Of a DNA stretch of 64,000 bases, positions 1 through 8,733 are shown in pieces. A model generated the notes under the pieces. The model made no database searches and was not told the origin of the DNA. It worked only from the letters and a program-made list of their open reading frames with translations. The first letter of the stretch is position 1, and each line of letters opens with the position of its first letter. Where the stretch lies: assembly GCF_011752975.1 (NCBI RefSeq), contig NZ_VWWP01000008.1, positions 62,001-126,000 of the forward strand, read 5' to 3'. A program made the position numbers and the translations under genes. Source of the DNA: Chryseobacterium sp. Tr-659 (GTDB taxonomy: Bacteria; Bacteroidota; Bacteroidia; Flavobacteriales; Weeksellaceae).

Positions 1-147
1 GTGATCAATGGAAATATTATTGTTTTTAAGGAACCTGGACATGTTCATAGCATCCTGCAAACCTTTGTCTGCCAAAGGTCTGTCAAAGTCCTCTGTTTCT
101 TCAGGCCAGTCGCTTTTTGCATGTCTTACGAGGATGAGTTTCTTCAT
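1..147 (-). CDS. sixA: SixA-like phosphohistidine phosphatase, 5' part only
   Basis: The minus strand from 147 to the window edge reads an open 49-codon N-terminus that begins MKKLILVRHAKSDW. The RHAKSDW stretch is the RHG-type catalytic motif of the SixA branch of the histidine phosphatase (phosphoglycerate mutase-like) superfamily, in which the His is phosphorylated during catalysis. The DFDRPLADKG segment that follows also fits SixA. The start is the ATG at 145-147. The C-terminal part lies outside the window, so length and substrate cannot be judged. It is divergent from ruvX. Confidence 0.8.
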   Translation of the reverse strand, partial: MKKLILVRHAKSDWPEETEDFDRPLADKGLQDAMNMSRFLKNNNISIDH

Positions 148-247
148 ATATCTGTTTTTTGGAAGATTAAAATTATAAAAAAAATAATGGAATAAAACAT
201 GATTTATATAAAAAAACTGCGTTATGAATAAAATCATTAAATTTTAC

Positions 248-255
248 TAAATTTG
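248..255 (+). promoter_or_regulatory. -7 promoter box of ruvX-def
   Basis: TAAATTTG matches the Flavobacteriia -7 consensus TAnnTTTG and lies 7 bases before the ruvX ATG, implying a very short leader. I see no clear TTG -33 element at the usual spacing, so the assignment rests on the -7 box. Confidence 0.5.
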
Positions 256-262
256 CAAACTT

Positions 263-679
263 ATGGGACAAATCCTTGCAATAGACTATGGAAAGGCGCG
301 TTGTGGCATTGCTGTAACGGATGATATGCAGATTATAGCCAGTGGGCTGGAGACTGTGGAGAACCGTTCTTTAATGGATTTTCTGAAAAAATATTTCGGA
401 GAAAACAAGGTAGATGAAGTAGTGATTGGGCTTCCCATAGATTTGAAAGGAAACGTTTCAGAAGTGGAAACCGATATTTTAAAGTTCATTGAAGAATTTA
501 AAAAAGAATTTTCGGATATTGCGGTTCACCGTTTGGACGAAAGATTTACATCCAAAATGGCTTCATTTTTTATTTCTCAAAGTGGAAAAAATAAAAAAAA
601 GAGGCAGGAAAAAGGATTAATAGATAAAGTAAGTGCAACCATCATATTGCAGAATTTTTTAGAACAAAGATTAAGATGA
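263..679 (+). CDS. ruvX: Putative Holliday junction resolvase / pre-16S rRNA nuclease YqgF
   Basis: This 138-residue protein has the YqgF/RuvX RNase H-like fold. The N-terminal IDYGKARCGIAV carries the first catalytic Asp, VVIGLP follows near residue 55, and the LDERFTS segment near residue 92 carries the conserved acidic residue. The family trims the 5' end of pre-16S rRNA and has been proposed to resolve Holliday junctions. Length matches the family (about 135-140). Its TGA overlaps the def ATG (ATGA), so the two genes are translationally coupled in one operon. Confidence 0.93.
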   Translation: MGQILAIDYGKARCGIAVTDDMQIIASGLETVENRSLMDFLKKYFGENKVDEVVIGLPIDLKGNVSEVETDILKFIEEFKKEFSDIAVHRLDERFTSKMASFFISQSGKNKKKRQEKGLIDKVSATIILQNFLEQRLR

Positions 680-1248
680 TTTTACCGATAAGAGCTTTTG
701 GGGATCCTGTTTTGAGAAAAGTGGGAAAAGATATAGACAAAGACTATCCCGAATTACAGGAATTGATAGATAACATGTTCGAAACGATGTACAGTGCAAA
801 CGGCATAGGCCTTGCGGCACCTCAGATCGGACTGGATATCCGCTTGTTTGTAATAGATGTGACGCCTCTTGCTGAAGATGAAGATTATGAGGATATCAAA
901 GATGAGTTGGCAGAGTTCAAAAAAGTATTCATCAATGCCAGAATTCTTGAAGAATCCGGTGAAGAATGGAAGTTCAACGAAGGCTGTCTTTCTATTCCGG
1001 ATGTAAGAGAAGATGTAAAAAGAAAAGGAACTATCGTTATTGAATATTATGACGAAAATTTTGTAAAACATACAGAAACTTTTTCCGATATTAGAGCCCG
1101 CGTAATTCAGCATGAATATGACCACATTGAAGGGATTCTGTTTACCGACCACCTGAGCGCTCTGAAGAAGAAACTGGTAAAAGGAAAACTGACAAAGATC
1201 TCCCAGGGTGACGTAAGCATCGGTTACAAAATGAGATTCCCAAAATAA
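676..1248 (+). CDS. def: Peptide deformylase
   Basis: This cytoplasmic metalloenzyme removes the N-formyl group from nascent proteins. All three family motifs are present: GIGLAAPQIG (about residues 43-52), EGCLSIP (about 109-115, metal-binding Cys) and QHEYDHIEG (about 151-159, two metal-binding His and the catalytic Glu). The 190-residue length is typical of Bacteroidetes deformylases, which carry an acidic insertion (EDEDYEDIKDELAEF, about residues 67-81). It overlaps ruvX by 4 bases. Confidence 0.97.
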   Translation: MILPIRAFGDPVLRKVGKDIDKDYPELQELIDNMFETMYSANGIGLAAPQIGLDIRLFVIDVTPLAEDEDYEDIKDELAEFKKVFINARILEESGEEWKFNEGCLSIPDVREDVKRKGTIVIEYYDENFVKHTETFSDIRARVIQHEYDHIEGILFTDHLSALKKKLVKGKLTKISQGDVSIGYKMRFPK

Positions 1249-1324
1249 TTTAAACAAGGATTAAAAGAAATAATATATAGCAAAAAGCTTAGCGCTGATT
1301 GCAGAATTTACTAAAAATAAAATT

Positions 1325-1882
1325 ATGCTGTTAGAAAAAATAATTTCAATTTCTGGAAAACCAGGACTTTACAAACTAGTTTCTCAATTAAGAAATGGAT
1401 TCATCATTGAAGATGTTACCAACAAGAAAAAAGTAAGCATTGGAAACTCAAGCCAGGTAAGTTTATTAGATAATATTGCAATGTTTACATTTGAAAAAGA
1501 AGTTCCTTTGTTCGAAGTTTTTGAAAATATTGCTAAAAACAACGACTATAAAGAAACTATTTCTCACAAATCTTCTGATGCAGATTTGAAAGACTTTATG
1601 TTGACATCTCTTCCGAACTATGATACGGAAAGAGTATATTCTTCTGATATCAAGAAACTGGCTCAGTGGTATAACATCCTTCAAAAAGCAGGATACATCA
1701 CTCCGGAAAGCTTCGTAAAAGCAGAACCTGAAACTTTAGAAGGAGAACCTGCGGAAGAAGTAAGCATCGAAAAAGAAGCTAAAAAAGCGGCTCCAAAAGC
1801 AGAAAAGCCGGCTGCACCAAAAGTAAAAGCAACTTCAGCTGCAAAATCAGCTCCGAAAAGCACACACAGAAAACAAGGATAA
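1325..1882 (+). CDS. DUF5606 family protein with Ala/Lys-rich tail
   Basis: The 185-residue protein opens with LLEKIISISGKPGLYKLV, which I recognise as the Bacteroidetes-restricted DUF5606 domain (roughly residues 1-135). The last 45 residues are a low-complexity Lys/Ala/Pro tail (KAAPKAEKPAAPKVKA), likely disordered and possibly nucleic-acid binding. No function is established. The gene follows ruvX-def by 76 bases in the same direction and could be in that operon. A strong hairpin terminator lies 27 bases after the stop. Confidence 0.8.
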   Translation: MLLEKIISISGKPGLYKLVSQLRNGFIIEDVTNKKKVSIGNSSQVSLLDNIAMFTFEKEVPLFEVFENIAKNNDYKETISHKSSDADLKDFMLTSLPNYDTERVYSSDIKKLAQWYNILQKAGYITPESFVKAEPETLEGEPAEEVSIEKEAKKAAPKAEKPAAPKVKATSAAKSAPKSTHRKQG

Positions 1883-1909
1883 TTCATTTTTGAATTAAAA
1901 ATATCAAAG

Positions 1910-1946
1910 CCTTGTCAGGAAATACCCTGACAAGGTTTTTGTTTTT
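1910..1946 (+). terminator. Rho-independent terminator after the DUF5606 gene
   Basis: A perfect 10-bp stem (CCTTGTCAGG with CCTGACAAGG, loop of 6) is followed by TTTTTGTTTTT. Confidence 0.9.
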
Positions 1947-2000
1947 AGGTCGCAAATAATCAGAGGATTTTCTGATCACTTCAAACTTCGTCTTTATCTT

Positions 2001-2041
2001 TAAACCATAAACCATAAACCATAAACCATAAACCATAAACC
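2001..2041. repeat. 7-bp tandem repeat (TAAACCA), about 6 copies
   Basis: Five exact copies of TAAACCA plus TAAACC lie between the DUF5606 gene and mazG. Degenerate relatives continue to about 2095 (AACCCTTAACCCTGAAT). No gene is seen in 1947-2100. Its length is likely variable by slippage. Confidence 0.9.
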
Positions 2042-2102
2042 TTGAATTTTGAACCCCATCTCGCTCTTCGAACCCTTAACCCTGAATTTTCATTCCCAGC
2101 GT

Positions 2103-2132
2103 TTGTCATAGAACCAAAATCCCTTACATTTG
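2103..2132 (+). promoter_or_regulatory. Flavobacterial promoter of mazG (-33 TTG, -7 TACATTTG)
   Basis: TTG at 2103-2105, a 19-bp spacer and TACATTTG at 2125-2132 match the Bacteroidetes pattern TTG-N17-23-TAnnTTTG. The -7 box lies 25 bases before the preferred ATG at 2158, which argues against the upstream in-frame TTG at 2140 as start. Confidence 0.75.
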
Positions 2133-2157
2133 TATAAGATTGAATTTCCCATTACTT

Positions 2158-2925
2158 ATGAATACGAAACAGGAGAAACTAGAGGCTTTCGGAAGATTAC
2201 TTGATATTATGGATGATCTGCGAGAAAAATGCCCGTGGGATCAGAAACAGACTTTAGAATCGTTACGTCATCTTACACTTGAAGAGACTTATGAGCTTTC
2301 CGATGCTATTTTGCAGGAAGATTTACAGGAAATAAAAAAAGAGCTGGGAGATGTTTTGCTTCATCTGGTCTTTTATGCCAAGATCGGTTCCGAGAAAGAA
2401 AGTTTTGATATTGCAGATGTCATTAATTCCCTTAATGAAAAACTGATCTTCCGTCATCCGCATATCTATGGAGATACAAAAGTGAAAGATGAAGAAGAAG
2501 TTAAACAGAACTGGGAAAAGCTGAAATTAAAAGAAGGTAACAAGTCCATTTTGGGAGGAGTTCCGAAAAGCTTACCGAGTCTGGTAAAAGCTTATAGAAT
2601 TCAGGATAAGGTAAAAGGAATCGGGTTTGAATTTCATGATGCAGAAGATGCCTGGAAGAAAGTAGATGAGGAAATTCAGGAATTCCATGAAGAAACTGAT
2701 CCGCATAAAAAAGAGCAGGAGCTGGGTGATGTATTTTTCTCACTCATCAATTATGCAAGAATTTCCGGGATTAATCCTGATTCAGCGTTGGAAAGAACCA
2801 ATCTTAAATTTATTTCAAGATTTCAAAAGATGGAAGGAATTGCTGAAGAAAAAGGACTAAAGCTTGCGGACATGTCTCTGGAAGAAATGGATGTACTTTG
2901 GGAAAAAGCAAAACAATTGTCATAA
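2158..2925 (+). CDS. mazG: Nucleoside triphosphate pyrophosphohydrolase MazG
   Basis: MazG hydrolyses NTPs and dNTPs to monophosphates and pyrophosphate. The 255-residue protein holds two all-alpha MazG domains. The first has CPWDQKQT, the metal-binding EETYEL (EExxE-type) and KELGDVLLHLVFYAK. The second has GIGFEFHDAEDAWKKVDEE and ELGDVFFSLINYARI. The ATG at 2158 is preferred over an in-frame TTG at 2140 because the family usually starts just before this point and the promoter fits. This is the housekeeping MazG, distinct from the MazG-like gene of the defence island at 56.7 kb. Confidence 0.95.
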   Translation: MNTKQEKLEAFGRLLDIMDDLREKCPWDQKQTLESLRHLTLEETYELSDAILQEDLQEIKKELGDVLLHLVFYAKIGSEKESFDIADVINSLNEKLIFRHPHIYGDTKVKDEEEVKQNWEKLKLKEGNKSILGGVPKSLPSLVKAYRIQDKVKGIGFEFHDAEDAWKKVDEEIQEFHEETDPHKKEQELGDVFFSLINYARISGINPDSALERTNLKFISRFQKMEGIAEEKGLKLADMSLEEMDVLWEKAKQLS

Positions 2926-2982
2926 ATCCTGTTGAAGGCAAGTAACACTTCTTATATTCAGTTTAAAAAATAAAAATACATT

Positions 2983-3855
2983 ATGCTACGTTTTCTTATT
3001 TTGCCTGCTTTATTTTTACTAAGCTGCAATCCAAAAGCTCAGAATTCACCGGCTAAAGACGATGAATTGAAAGTCCAGTTTTCTTTACCTAAAAAGTTAA
3101 AGGAAGTTTCAGGGATTACGTTGTCACAGGATAAGAAGACCATCTGGGTAATAGAAGACAGAGGGAATAAAAATGCAGTGTATAGCCTTAATGATAAAGG
3201 TGAAATGATAGGGAAGGTGCCGGTAGAAAATGCTGAAAACACGGATTGGGAAGATATTATATCAGATCCGCAGGGAAATATTTATATCGGTGATTTTGGG
3301 AACAATGATAATGACAGACGAGATCTTGCGATTTTAAAAACAGATCTTAAAAACAGTACCCAAGCAAGCACAAAGGTTATTCAGACTACAAAGTTTCATT
3401 ATCAGGGGCAGACCGAATTTCCTCCAAAAAAATCAAACTTTTTATATGATTGTGAAGCTTTTGTAGAGATGAATGGTAATTTTTATCTTTTCACGAAGAA
3501 CAGAAGCAAAGGTTTTGACGGAACTTTCCTTGTATTTAAAGTACCTAACAAAGAAGGAGATTTTGAAGCTAAATTAATAGGAACTCTGAAGCTTCAGGGT
3601 GGATATAACGATGCTGCAATCACTTCGGCAACTATCAACAGTGCAAAAGATAAGATTGTATTGCTGACCCATAAGAATATCCATGTTCTGACCGGTTTTA
3701 CAGCCGATAATTTCAGTACTGCTAAAATTCAGAAGATCCCTTTAAATCATAATTCCCAGAAGGAAGCGATTGTTTTTCTTGATAATAAAACACTAATGAT
3801 TGCTGATGAAAAAGGAAAGAATGAAGGCGGAAATGTGTATACATTCTCCTTTTAA
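2983..3855 (+). CDS. Lipoprotein with beta-propeller-like repeats
   Basis: A 290-residue protein with a type II signal peptide: hydrophobic LRFLILPALFLL then the lipobox LLSC, with Cys at residue 15. The mature part reads like a beta-propeller (LKEVSGITLSQDKKTIWVIED, GNIYIGDFGNNDNDRRD, a DCEAF stretch and a final ADEKGKNEGGNVYTFSF). It resembles SdiA-regulated/esterase-like propeller proteins of Bacteroidetes, without identifiable catalytic residues. It is probably anchored in the outer membrane or periplasm. Substrate is unknown. Confidence 0.75.
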   Translation: MLRFLILPALFLLSCNPKAQNSPAKDDELKVQFSLPKKLKEVSGITLSQDKKTIWVIEDRGNKNAVYSLNDKGEMIGKVPVENAENTDWEDIISDPQGNIYIGDFGNNDNDRRDLAILKTDLKNSTQASTKVIQTTKFHYQGQTEFPPKKSNFLYDCEAFVEMNGNFYLFTKNRSKGFDGTFLVFKVPNKEGDFEAKLIGTLKLQGGYNDAAITSATINSAKDKIVLLTHKNIHVLTGFTADNFSTAKIQKIPLNHNSQKEAIVFLDNKTLMIADEKGKNEGGNVYTFSF

Positions 3856-3876
3856 CTAATAGACGATTATAAATCA

Positions 3877-3903
3877 AAATCCACAGAGAATATCTGTGGA
3901 TTT
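3877..3903. terminator. Bidirectional terminator between convergent genes
   Basis: A perfect 11-bp stem (AAATCCACAGA / TCTGTGGATTT, loop of 5) sits between the ends of the lipoprotein gene and the convergent secreted-protein gene. Confidence 0.8.
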
Positions 3904-3941
3904 CTTGAATAATATAGTTAAAGTGATTGAGTTGATGTCTG

Positions 3942-4661
3942 TTATGGAGTAAGGTAAGAGATATGTATATTACCGCTGGACAATCTGAAATCCTGGGTGT
4001 ATCGGCATCGTACCCTGAACGTTTCTCCTGCATTAAAGAAGTTGATAGAAGAAAGATTATGATTCAATCCTGTGGTACGTTCACCATGTCCTGTGGATAT
4101 TCCGGCAAGTGTAATCTGCGTTGGGGATACCCTTTGAATATAAGAATTGGCAGTACCAGCGGTTTGCCCGTTCGGATTTAAATTCAGATCATAAGTAATA
4201 TACGGAACAATATTATAAAAACCAGGTTTTACCACGGTGAATAATCCCGAGGTAGAATTGTATGTTAAATAAGCCGTGTCAATTTTATTGCTCACATTAT
4301 AAATATAGGTTTGTGAGTAGTTTTCATGAGTGCTCACCGGTGTACTATGTGTACCGGTAAAACTTCCGCTGCTTGGATTAATATCTGTTTTGTTTCCTAC
4401 GAAAACAACTTTTAAAAAGTTTTCAGATTCTATGGTTTTCCATACCGGTGTATTTCCGGCTCCGTTTGACATTAAAAACTCTCCCTTGTTACCTGAGTTT
4501 CCTTTCGTTCTGTCATCGCCGCCTACATTCAGATCCTTTACTACCTGAAGGGTACCGTTAACGTGTAATGTACTTTGAGGAGTTGGTGTTCTAATCCCTA
4601 CTTGTGCTTTTAGGCTTATAAACATCACAAATAATGCCATGTATAATAGTTTTTTTTTCAT
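3942..4661 (-). CDS. Secreted hypothetical protein, possible C1q/TNF-like C-terminal domain
   Basis: The 239-residue protein has a Sec signal peptide (MKKKLLYMALFVMFISLKAQ, cleavage likely after KAQ), followed by VGIRTPTPQSTLHVNG, a segment seen at the start of many Flavobacteriia surface proteins. The second half is rich in beta-strand patterns (GLFTVVKPGFYNIVPYITYD, FFNAGETFRVRCRYTQDFRL) reminiscent of a C1q/TNF-type jelly roll. No T9SS sorting tail is visible. Function is unknown. The fold suggestion is inference. Confidence 0.7.
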   Translation of the reverse strand: MKKKLLYMALFVMFISLKAQVGIRTPTPQSTLHVNGTLQVVKDLNVGGDDRTKGNSGNKGEFLMSNGAGNTPVWKTIESENFLKVVFVGNKTDINPSSGSFTGTHSTPVSTHENYSQTYIYNVSNKIDTAYLTYNSTSGLFTVVKPGFYNIVPYITYDLNLNPNGQTAGTANSYIQRVSPTQITLAGISTGHGERTTGLNHNLSSINFFNAGETFRVRCRYTQDFRLSSGNIHISYLTP

Positions 4662-4990
4662 CCAGATGTTGGTTTTTTTGTTTGTGATGACAAATATAAA
4701 ATGTTTTTTAAATGTCTGTTTTTTAAGGAATTGACAAACATATTTCGCTATTTGTATATTTGGTATACGGAGCTGAAAATATGACCTTTATTTAAAAGTC
4801 ATATTTATTTTATTGATGAAAAATATATGCTGAAAAGTAGAATTATTAAATTTAAATTAAATTAAGTTTTTTTTGGTTACTTATGTTTTTTAATCTTAAA
4901 ATATTGTTTAATAACGATTTATATTTTGTTTTTGAAATGTAATTCAGAACTGAAAAAATGAGTTAACCTATCTTTTGCAGATAAGATTAA
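4662..4990. other. Intergenic region, AT-rich
   Basis: No gene is supported here. It holds the promoter of the minus-strand gene at 3942-4661 (-7 box at 4691-4698). A weak 7-bp hairpin with one G-T pair at 4967-4985 may terminate the phosphoesterase gene ending at 4991. The rest is AT-rich sequence without structure that I can name. Confidence 0.6.
4691..4698 (-). promoter_or_regulatory. -7 promoter box of the secreted-protein gene
   Basis: The minus strand reads TATATTTG, matching TAnnTTTG, 29 bases upstream of the ATG at 4661. No convincing -33 box is seen at the right distance. Confidence 0.5.
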
Positions 4991-7900
4991 TTAAAAATTC
5001 ATCCCGATTCCGGCAGAAATTCTTCCGCCATCAGAGCCATAGAAATAGTTCAGTCTTGCAGACATCATTTCCACAATGCTCAGCCATACACCGGCGCCTA
5101 CAGACTGATGCCACTTTCTTGAATATTCATTATCATTCCATACACGGCCAATATCATAACCTACCAGAATTCCCATGTTGGCAGGAACAATATTGTTTCT
5201 TATTCTTCCGAAATCCCATCTTACCTCAGAATTGTTGGTAAAATAAGACCTTCCGGAGAACCTCTCATTTCTGAAAGCCCTCATTCCATTGTTGCCGCCG
5301 ATGGCTGCCGCCTGGTAGAATTCAAAATTATTGTTGTTCATCCACATCACGTTGCTTGCGTTGGCAAATACAAAGATCCCTTTTTTGTCAATTCTGTGAT
5401 CAATAGCTAGTCTTCCTTTCAGTGTAAGGAAGTTTTTATTAAAATCTGAGATCGTGGATTTCCAGTCGGCATTCAGCATAAACTCCAGCCCGAGAGTAGG
5501 AAAAGCCATATTATCAGCGTTTTTATATCCGAAAGTATAATTGGCACCCACAAATTGCTGGCTGTTGAATACATCCGGTCTCACATCCGGAGACTGGTTG
5601 ATGAAACGGTCGTCTTTTCTTTGTACTTTATTATCTTCAAAAGTAAGCTGAAACTGATGGCTCAGGTTCATCCAGCTTTTCTTGTAAATGGATGGTGAAA
5701 AATTAAATTTTGAAATCCTTGCCCTGTTGTATTCTCTTTCCGTATTTTCCTTGTCATATTCACTATCGTTGGAAAGACCGAAGAAGTTTTGTGAGAATCT
5801 TGGTGTAGTATAAAATGCATCCAGGTTGATATCCCATCCTGCGATTGCTTTTTTGAAAACACCTTTATAAGTAAGACTGAAACCTGCCGTAGCCGTATAA
5901 AAATTGGCTTTTAAGCTATGTCTTTGAGTGAAAGGATCACGGATAAAATTATTAACTGTATAATTTGCAAGGAAACCTACGATAACACCATCATCCGGGT
6001 TATAATCCAGATTTGGGTATCCTGCAACAGAGTTGTATTTCGGGTGCTTGTAATTATAGCTGTTGATATCATAATCATCCGTAATATTCTTTGTTGCACT
6101 TCCGGCATTGTAAGTATTCTTTTGAGATTTAAAATCATAAATCTTTACCTTTCTGCCATCTGCTATATTATAAGTATCGTGATTGTATCCCCCAATCAGT
6201 CTGATGGTCATTTTGGGTTTTCCGGCTCCAACCACCTCATAAATATCATCATCTTCCAGCCCGTAGATCCAGAGCTCCTTTGTTTTTGAATCATTGTAAG
6301 TTTTCTCAAAAACCAGCTCATTTTTATCCTTATTTTTCCCCAGCTTATATTGTTGTACCGTTACAGAGTGCCCGTTTTTGGTGATAATAAATTTATCAGG
6401 ATTTATAGTTCCTGCTAAAGAAACTTTTTTCTGTAGTACATCATAATATTGAGCTGCATAGCTTTGCAGTTTGGTTTTTCTTATCTTCAGCTTTCTCTGA
6501 ATATCTGCGATGGTATCATCCTGAACCTCCTTTGGAAGGTTATGGAAAGCATCATCAATATCGGCATCCGTCAGATGTTCCTGAATATATTTTGCCTGTG
6601 TTTCCCATTCCTGTTCATCGGCACCTTTTAAGAAAACAAGATCCATAGGGTAAGGTTCCATATTCACCCATTTTACACTACTGATATCTTCTGTAAATGT
6701 TTTCATATGACGGATGGCAGGAACATTCATAATAATTTTAAATGCTGCTCCGTCATATTTACTGAAAGCCTGATCTCTGTCTCTGGGAATAGGTTTATAA
6801 GTGACTTTATCCCCGTCTTCATATTCTGCCCACTTCCATTGGTCAGAATGTCTGTCCCAGTCGCCGATGAGCATATCAAATAACCTGGCTCTGATGTAAG
6901 ATTCTCTATCTACGGAGTATTTATTGCTTTTAGCAAGGTTTTTTAATACGTCATCTGTAGAAATAATATCTTTGGCATTGTCCAGAGAAGCCAGAGTTTT
7001 CGGATCGGAAGAGAAACGTTCTTCAATCATATACATTTCATCACCGTAGTTTTCATTATATCTCCCTAAAGCCTGCTGTTTTGGAATAAAATACAGCTTC
7101 GGATTACTGTGGAAGATATTCAGCTTATCGGCCATATTTCCTACACTAAAAGGTGTGAAAGGATGGTTGGTGGTATAAAAATCAAGTAAGAATTTTTCAG
7201 GAAAAGTATCTGCAAGCTCTTCTCCCAATGTACTTTTCTGGAAAGCCATATTATTCAGGAAGCGGACTGCACTTTTTTTCACGCCGCGCATTACGAATTC
7301 CTGTCCGTTTGCAGCTTTTAATCTTAAACTGTTGGACTGGTTTCCTCCGCCTTCTCTGAAAGGGATGTAGCCTCCGTTCAGTTCTGAAAGATTGGCAGTG
7401 GGCGCTTCAATAGGAATTCCGTAATATTTTCTGTAATGTTCACCCCAAAGCCATCGGTAGAACTTTCTTTTTTGGGTAAGCTGTACCGGATAAATGGTTG
7501 AAGAGAATGTTGCCGGGAAAGTATTAGGAAAATTATTCACAAATACATCCGGTTTTGAGATCACTGAAATGTGGGTAAGCTTTTCAAGTTGGGTATTTTT
7601 TGTGGAGAAATACTCAACATCAGTGCTCTGATCTTTTCTGATATTCAAAACAGCAAAACCGCTGCCTCCATAAGAAAAATCCGTTTTTTCTGCGATGGTG
7701 GAAGGATCTGTTTTTGAGCCGGCACCACTTATGATTTGTCTTAGATTTCCGTCTTCGTGATATTGTAAGTTGTGATCATGACCAGAGACGAAAATAATGT
7801 TTTCCTTATCCTGAACAATACTTTTGAGTCTGTTAGCCAGATCAGCATAATGCTGATTATTGATATCTGCAGGACTTGCTCCGGAAGAGCTTCTTAAAAT

Positions 7901-8707
7901 ATTAAGAAAGCTTGCAACAACCGGAACCGGAACTTTACTGTTGAATGGGAAAAGATGTGATTTTGCAGAAGTGAATCCGGCATGAGTTCCGCTGCTCATA
8001 ATAGGATGGTGTAAAGCAACAATGATCCTTTTTCCCTGATTTTTAATGATGAGATCTTTAAATTCAGTAAAGAAATCTTCACGGGTTTTAATATTGCAGT
8101 TCTTGTTGATGCCCGGATAATTATCCCAGTTTGTAATCACCCATTCCGAATCAATGGCGATTAGTTTAATGTCCTTAGATATGTTGATATCATCAATAGG
8201 ACAGCCATTTTTAGGAAGGAATGCTTTTTTATCGTCAAGATATTTTTTTACCAGAGATTCCTGGTTATTCAATCCTTCGAGCCCACTATACCAATCATGA
8301 TTTCCCGGGATTACCAATGTTTTTCCCTTAAAGTTTTTGGTGATAGCAAGCTGATTCTCTAATTTTTGCTTAGCGATTGCATAATCTTTATCCGATTTCT
8401 CAGGCATTCCGTTAGGGTAGATATTATCACCCAGAAAAATCAGCATAGAGTTGCTGTTTGCTGAATCCAGTTTGTTTTTCAGTAAATCCAGTGTTTTTTG
8501 TGCCTGAGGTTCATCTGAATTTCCGGCATCTCCAATCAGGAAAAGTTTAAAATCATTTTCAGATTTAATGTCGGAATCTTTTACTTCGAATAAGTTTTTG
8601 CCCTTTTGTACGTTATATGTTGCACAGGAATAAAGGACTCCTGCAGACATTACTGTTCTAAGAGCAATAGAAGTATTTTTTAGATGAGTTTTAAAGGATA
8701 AATTCAT
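4991..8707 (-). CDS. Surface metallophosphoesterase with C-terminal beta-barrel domain
   Basis: A 1238-residue protein. The N-terminus has a lipoprotein-like signal with lipobox LYSC (Cys 28). Residues about 52-360 form a calcineurin-like phosphoesterase domain with its metal-ligand motifs: GDAGN (59-63), GDNIYP (93-98), GNHDW, ALHHP and GHDHN. A long middle region follows (about 400-850; MLIGDWDRHSDQW, PIPRDRDQAF). From about 870 the sequence alternates like an outer-membrane barrel and ends in AGIGMNF with terminal Phe, a typical OMP C-terminus. The enzyme is thus predicted on the cell surface or at the inner face of the outer membrane. Substrate is unknown. It starts 26 bases from the divergent HD-domain gene. 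Confidence 0.85.
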   Translation of the reverse strand: MNLSFKTHLKNTSIALRTVMSAGVLYSCATYNVQKGKNLFEVKDSDIKSENDFKLFLIGDAGNSDEPQAQKTLDLLKNKLDSANSNSMLIFLGDNIYPNGMPEKSDKDYAIAKQKLENQLAITKNFKGKTLVIPGNHDWYSGLEGLNNQESLVKKYLDDKKAFLPKNGCPIDDINISKDIKLIAIDSEWVITNWDNYPGINKNCNIKTREDFFTEFKDLIIKNQGKRIIVALHHPIMSSGTHAGFTSAKSHLFPFNSKVPVPVVASFLNILRSSSGASPADINNQHYADLANRLKSIVQDKENIIFVSGHDHNLQYHEDGNLRQIISGAGSKTDPSTIAEKTDFSYGGSGFAVLNIRKDQSTDVEYFSTKNTQLEKLTHISVISKPDVFVNNFPNTFPATFSSTIYPVQLTQKRKFYRWLWGEHYRKYYGIPIEAPTANLSELNGGYIPFREGGGNQSNSLRLKAANGQEFVMRGVKKSAVRFLNNMAFQKSTLGEELADTFPEKFLLDFYTTNHPFTPFSVGNMADKLNIFHSNPKLYFIPKQQALGRYNENYGDEMYMIEERFSSDPKTLASLDNAKDIISTDDVLKNLAKSNKYSVDRESYIRARLFDMLIGDWDRHSDQWKWAEYEDGDKVTYKPIPRDRDQAFSKYDGAAFKIIMNVPAIRHMKTFTEDISSVKWVNMEPYPMDLVFLKGADEQEWETQAKYIQEHLTDADIDDAFHNLPKEVQDDTIADIQRKLKIRKTKLQSYAAQYYDVLQKKVSLAGTINPDKFIITKNGHSVTVQQYKLGKNKDKNELVFEKTYNDSKTKELWIYGLEDDDIYEVVGAGKPKMTIRLIGGYNHDTYNIADGRKVKIYDFKSQKNTYNAGSATKNITDDYDINSYNYKHPKYNSVAGYPNLDYNPDDGVIVGFLANYTVNNFIRDPFTQRHSLKANFYTATAGFSLTYKGVFKKAIAGWDINLDAFYTTPRFSQNFFGLSNDSEYDKENTEREYNRARISKFNFSPSIYKKSWMNLSHQFQLTFEDNKVQRKDDRFINQSPDVRPDVFNSQQFVGANYTFGYKNADNMAFPTLGLEFMLNADWKSTISDFNKNFLTLKGRLAIDHRIDKKGIFVFANASNVMWMNNNNFEFYQAAAIGGNNGMRAFRNERFSGRSYFTNNSEVRWDFGRIRNNIVPANMGILVGYDIGRVWNDNEYSRKWHQSVGAGVWLSIVEMMSARLNYFYGSDGGRISAGIGMNF

Positions 8708-8733
8708 AAATTTACATTAACAAAAATTCAGGA

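Noticed and set aside
1-195. 64-codon plus-strand frame at the window start
   Set aside because: It overlaps the minus-strand SixA-like gene, whose RHAKSDW motif is convincing; the plus-strand product has no recognisable features.
754-1257. 167-codon minus-strand frame over def
   Set aside because: It is the antisense of a fully recognisable peptide deformylase gene.
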